A stretch of DNA of 6,224 nucleotides, from the NCBI GenBank assembly GCA_900547285.1, contig URGF01000111.1:1-6224 (forward strand), in the 5' to 3' direction. The position numbers and the translations under genes are program-made. The notes under the pieces were generated by a model. The model saw only the letters and a program-made list of their open reading frames with translations, made no database searches and was not told the origin of the DNA. Shown in pieces: positions 4,648-6,224 of the stretch. Every line of letters starts with the position of its first letter. Position 1 is the stretch's first letter. Source of the DNA: an uncultured Collinsella sp. (GTDB lineage Bacteria; Actinomycetota; Coriobacteriia; Coriobacteriales; Coriobacteriaceae).

Positions 4648-6042
4648 ATGTGCAATGTTTCGCTCAACGGTACGCAGCCGACCGATGCCTCTATCCGTGT
4701 CCTGCGTGCGCTTGAGGCAGCAGGTCTTGAGGCTTGGTACGTGGGTGGTTGGGTACGTGATGCGCTGATGGGATGCCCCAGCCACGATGTCGACATGTGC
4801 TGCAGCGGCCTGTGGCTGGAGTCCAAGGCGGCACTCGAGGCCGCCGGCATTGCGGTAGTTGAGTCGGGCATTAAATTTGGCGGCATTACGGCTATTTGCG
4901 ATGGCGAGCGCATTGAGGTCACCACCTATCGCCTGGACGGCTTCTATACCGACGGTCGTCATCCTCAGAGTGTGGAGCGCGCCGCTTCGCTTGAGGACGA
5001 TCTGGCGCGCCGCGACTTTACCGTCAATGCCATGGCGTGGCATCCCGAGCGCGGCCTTGTCGACCGCTACGATGGCCAGGGCGACCTAGACCGCAAGCTG
5101 ATTCGTGCCGTCGGAGATCCCAAGCGCCGCTTTAACGAGGATGCCCTGCGCATGTTGCGTGCGGTGCGTTTTGCCTGCCGCCTGGACTTTGTGATTGAGC
5201 CCGAGACCAAGTGTGCCCTTGCCGAGTGCGCGCCGCTGCTCGATGCCGTGGCGCGCGAGCGCGTGGGTATTGAGCTCGAGGGCATTCTATCGACCGGCCA
5301 CGGGGGAGACGCGATGCTGCGCTACCCCGAGCTCATCTGCGCCGCCGTGCCCGAGCTTGCGCCGGCTCGTGGGTTTGACCAGCGCAGTGTCTATCATGCG
5401 TTTAACGTCTACGAACATATCGCCCGCGTGCTGACGGTGGCAGGGGAGCTGGCGCTGTGCGATGGCGTGGCGCCTTCGCCGAGCTTAATGTGGGCAGCGT
5501 TTTTGCATGACGTCTCCAAGCCCGATTGCTTTACGGTCGATCACGCCGGCAGCGGCCACTTCTACGGTCATCCCGAGCTCGGCGCCAAGAAGGCGCGCGT
5601 CATTATGGATCGCCTGGCGCTCTCGCACGATTTGGTGCGCGATGTGTGCCTGCTCATCAAATACCATGACAAGCCGCTGCGCCCCGAGCGCTCCTGCCTG
5701 CTCAATATGATGCGCGCGCTTTCGGGCGAGGGCGTCGACACGCCGCGTCTGATGGACGAGCTCATGGATCTTAAGCGTGCTGACACACTTGGTAAGGCCC
5801 CGTCGTGCTTCTATTACGTCGAGACGATTGAGGAGATGCGCGCGATGGCGCACGAGCTGCTGAAGGCGGGGGAGCCCTATACGCTCAAGATGCTCGCCAT
5901 TAACGGCGGCGACCTGATCCGCGCCGGGGTGAAGCCGGGGCCCGAGCTAGGCCAGCTACTCAACTCCGCCCTCGACGCCGTGATCGAAGACAACATTTCC
6001 AACGAGCGCGAAGCTCTTTTGGTCCATCTCAACTTGAATTAG
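4648..6042 (+). CDS. cca: CCA-adding tRNA nucleotidyltransferase with HD domain
   Basis: Adds or repairs the 3'-terminal CCA of tRNAs using CTP and ATP without a nucleic acid template; cytoplasmic. It is 464 aa, a normal length for the HD-containing actinobacterial type. The class II nucleotidyltransferase head shows YVGGWVRD (31-38), the catalytic carboxylates Asp47 and Asp49 in HDVD, a likely third acidic residue Glu90 in IEVTTYR, RRDFTVNAMA (121-130), and the nucleotide-selecting EDxxR motif (Glu164, Asp165, Arg168) before LRAVRFA. An HD phosphohydrolase-type domain follows, with His250, His257, the His287-Asp288 pair and GHFYGHPELGA (His304, His308). The tail ends in the LxxNGxDLIxxGxxPGPExG pattern of bacterial CCA enzymes. 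The start is ATG 4648, with AGGAGG (4634-4639) eight bases away. Codon use is less biased than in the PTS genes, suggesting modest expression. It has its own promoter and stands alone between terminators, with a tRNA gene next. Full CCA addition, rather than CC- or A-only addition, is the default reading but is not proven. Confidence 0.95.
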   Translation: MCNVSLNGTQPTDASIRVLRALEAAGLEAWYVGGWVRDALMGCPSHDVDMCCSGLWLESKAALEAAGIAVVESGIKFGGITAICDGERIEVTTYRLDGFYTDGRHPQSVERAASLEDDLARRDFTVNAMAWHPERGLVDRYDGQGDLDRKLIRAVGDPKRRFNEDALRMLRAVRFACRLDFVIEPETKCALAECAPLLDAVARERVGIELEGILSTGHGGDAMLRYPELICAAVPELAPARGFDQRSVYHAFNVYEHIARVLTVAGELALCDGVAPSPSLMWAAFLHDVSKPDCFTVDHAGSGHFYGHPELGAKKARVIMDRLALSHDLVRDVCLLIKYHDKPLRPERSCLLNMMRALSGEGVDTPRLMDELMDLKRADTLGKAPSCFYYVETIEEMRAMAHELLKAGEPYTLKMLAINGGDLIRAGVKPGPELGQLLNSALDAVIEDNISNEREALLVHLNLN

Positions 6043-6062
6043 CTACCCAGTTTACCTGCGCG

Positions 6063-6109
6063 TTCCATAACCTGCCGACAATTTTTTCGGCAATTTGGAA
6101 TTTCTTCTT
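6063..6109 (+). terminator. Probable terminator after cca
   Basis: TTCCA (6063-6067) pairs with TGGAA (6096-6100), and inside it TGCCGA (6073-6078) pairs with TCGGCA (6087-6092), with unpaired bases between the two stems. The T-rich tail TTTCTTCTT (6101-6109) follows. It is weaker and more A/T-rich than the two earlier terminators but correctly placed 20 bases after the cca stop. Confidence 0.5.
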
Positions 6110-6136
6110 GCGCTGATGTTTTTTGTCCCGTAATAT
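6108..6136 (+). promoter_or_regulatory. Candidate promoter for tRNA-Glu
   Basis: TTGCGC (6108-6113) and TAATAT (6131-6136) are exactly 17 bases apart. The -10 fits TAnnnT and the -35 keeps the TTG core. Initiation near 6143 would leave a short 5' leader of about 28 nt before the tRNA at 6171, to be removed by RNase P. Confidence 0.5.
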
Positions 6137-6170
6137 ATGTCCTCGCAGCACGGCAGTGCAGATGTCATGT

Positions 6171-6224
6171 GGCCCGTTCGTCTAGCGGTTTAGGACGCCG
6201 CCCTCTCAAGGCGGAGATCACCAG
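6171..6224 (+). tRNA. tRNA-Glu (anticodon CTC), 3' end outside the window
   Basis: The 5' portion folds as a tRNA: acceptor strand GGCCCGT (6171-6177), D arm GTCT/GGAC (6180-6183 and 6193-6196) with a GG-containing loop, anticodon stem CCGCC/GGCGG (6198-6202 and 6210-6214), loop CTCTCAA with anticodon CTC (6205-6207), variable bases AGATC, then the first T-stem strand ACCAG (6220-6224), where the window ends. The TTCGTCTAG stretch and the CCGCCCT anticodon arm closely resemble E. coli tRNA-Glu. The T loop, acceptor 3' strand and any encoded CCA cannot be seen. CTC decodes GAG, which is by far the commonest Glu codon in the genes of this window. Confidence 0.93.

Overview
The window looks like housekeeping chromosomal DNA from a high-GC Gram-positive bacterium. 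My best guess is class Coriobacteriia, probably a Collinsella-like gut actinobacterium. That guess rests on the strong AAG (Lys) and GAG (Glu) codon preference, the actinobacterial-style -10 boxes (TAnnnT), and the resemblance of the HPr, Enzyme I and sugar-kinase sequences to proteins I remember from that group. No search was run. All genes read on the + strand.

Layout: (1) bases 1-254 hold no convincing gene. They contain several hairpins, an 8-bp direct repeat, and a leader with a hairpin just before the first gene. (2) 255-518 encodes HPr (ptsH). (3) An intrinsic-terminator-like hairpin lies between HPr and the next gene. (4) 646-2355 encodes Enzyme I (ptsI). (5) A 12-bp hairpin without a U-tract separates ptsI from (6) 2430-3362, a 1-phosphofructokinase-family sugar-phosphate kinase that ends at a strong terminator. 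(7) 3551-4483 is a second kinase of the same family and identical length (310 aa), with its own -10 box and its own strong terminator. (8) 4648-6042 encodes an HD-domain CCA-adding tRNA nucleotidyltransferase. (9) 6171-6224 is the 5' part of tRNA-Glu(CTC), cut off by the window end.

How it fits together: Enzyme I takes phosphate from PEP and passes it to His15 of HPr, which feeds the sugar-specific Enzyme II complexes of the phosphotransferase system (none lies in this window). The two kinases would act just downstream of PTS uptake, phosphorylating a sugar phosphate such as fructose 1-phosphate. The general PTS genes and these kinases therefore form a compact sugar-entry/glycolysis block. 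The cca and tRNA genes are a separate transcription context concerned with tRNA maturation.

I do not see a new defence, mobile or biosynthetic system here. The points most worth checking are the terminator inside the ptsH-ptsI pair, the structured ptsH leader, and the divergence of the two tandem kinases at a normally conserved substrate-pocket position (Asp41 in copy 1, Asn41 in copy 2).
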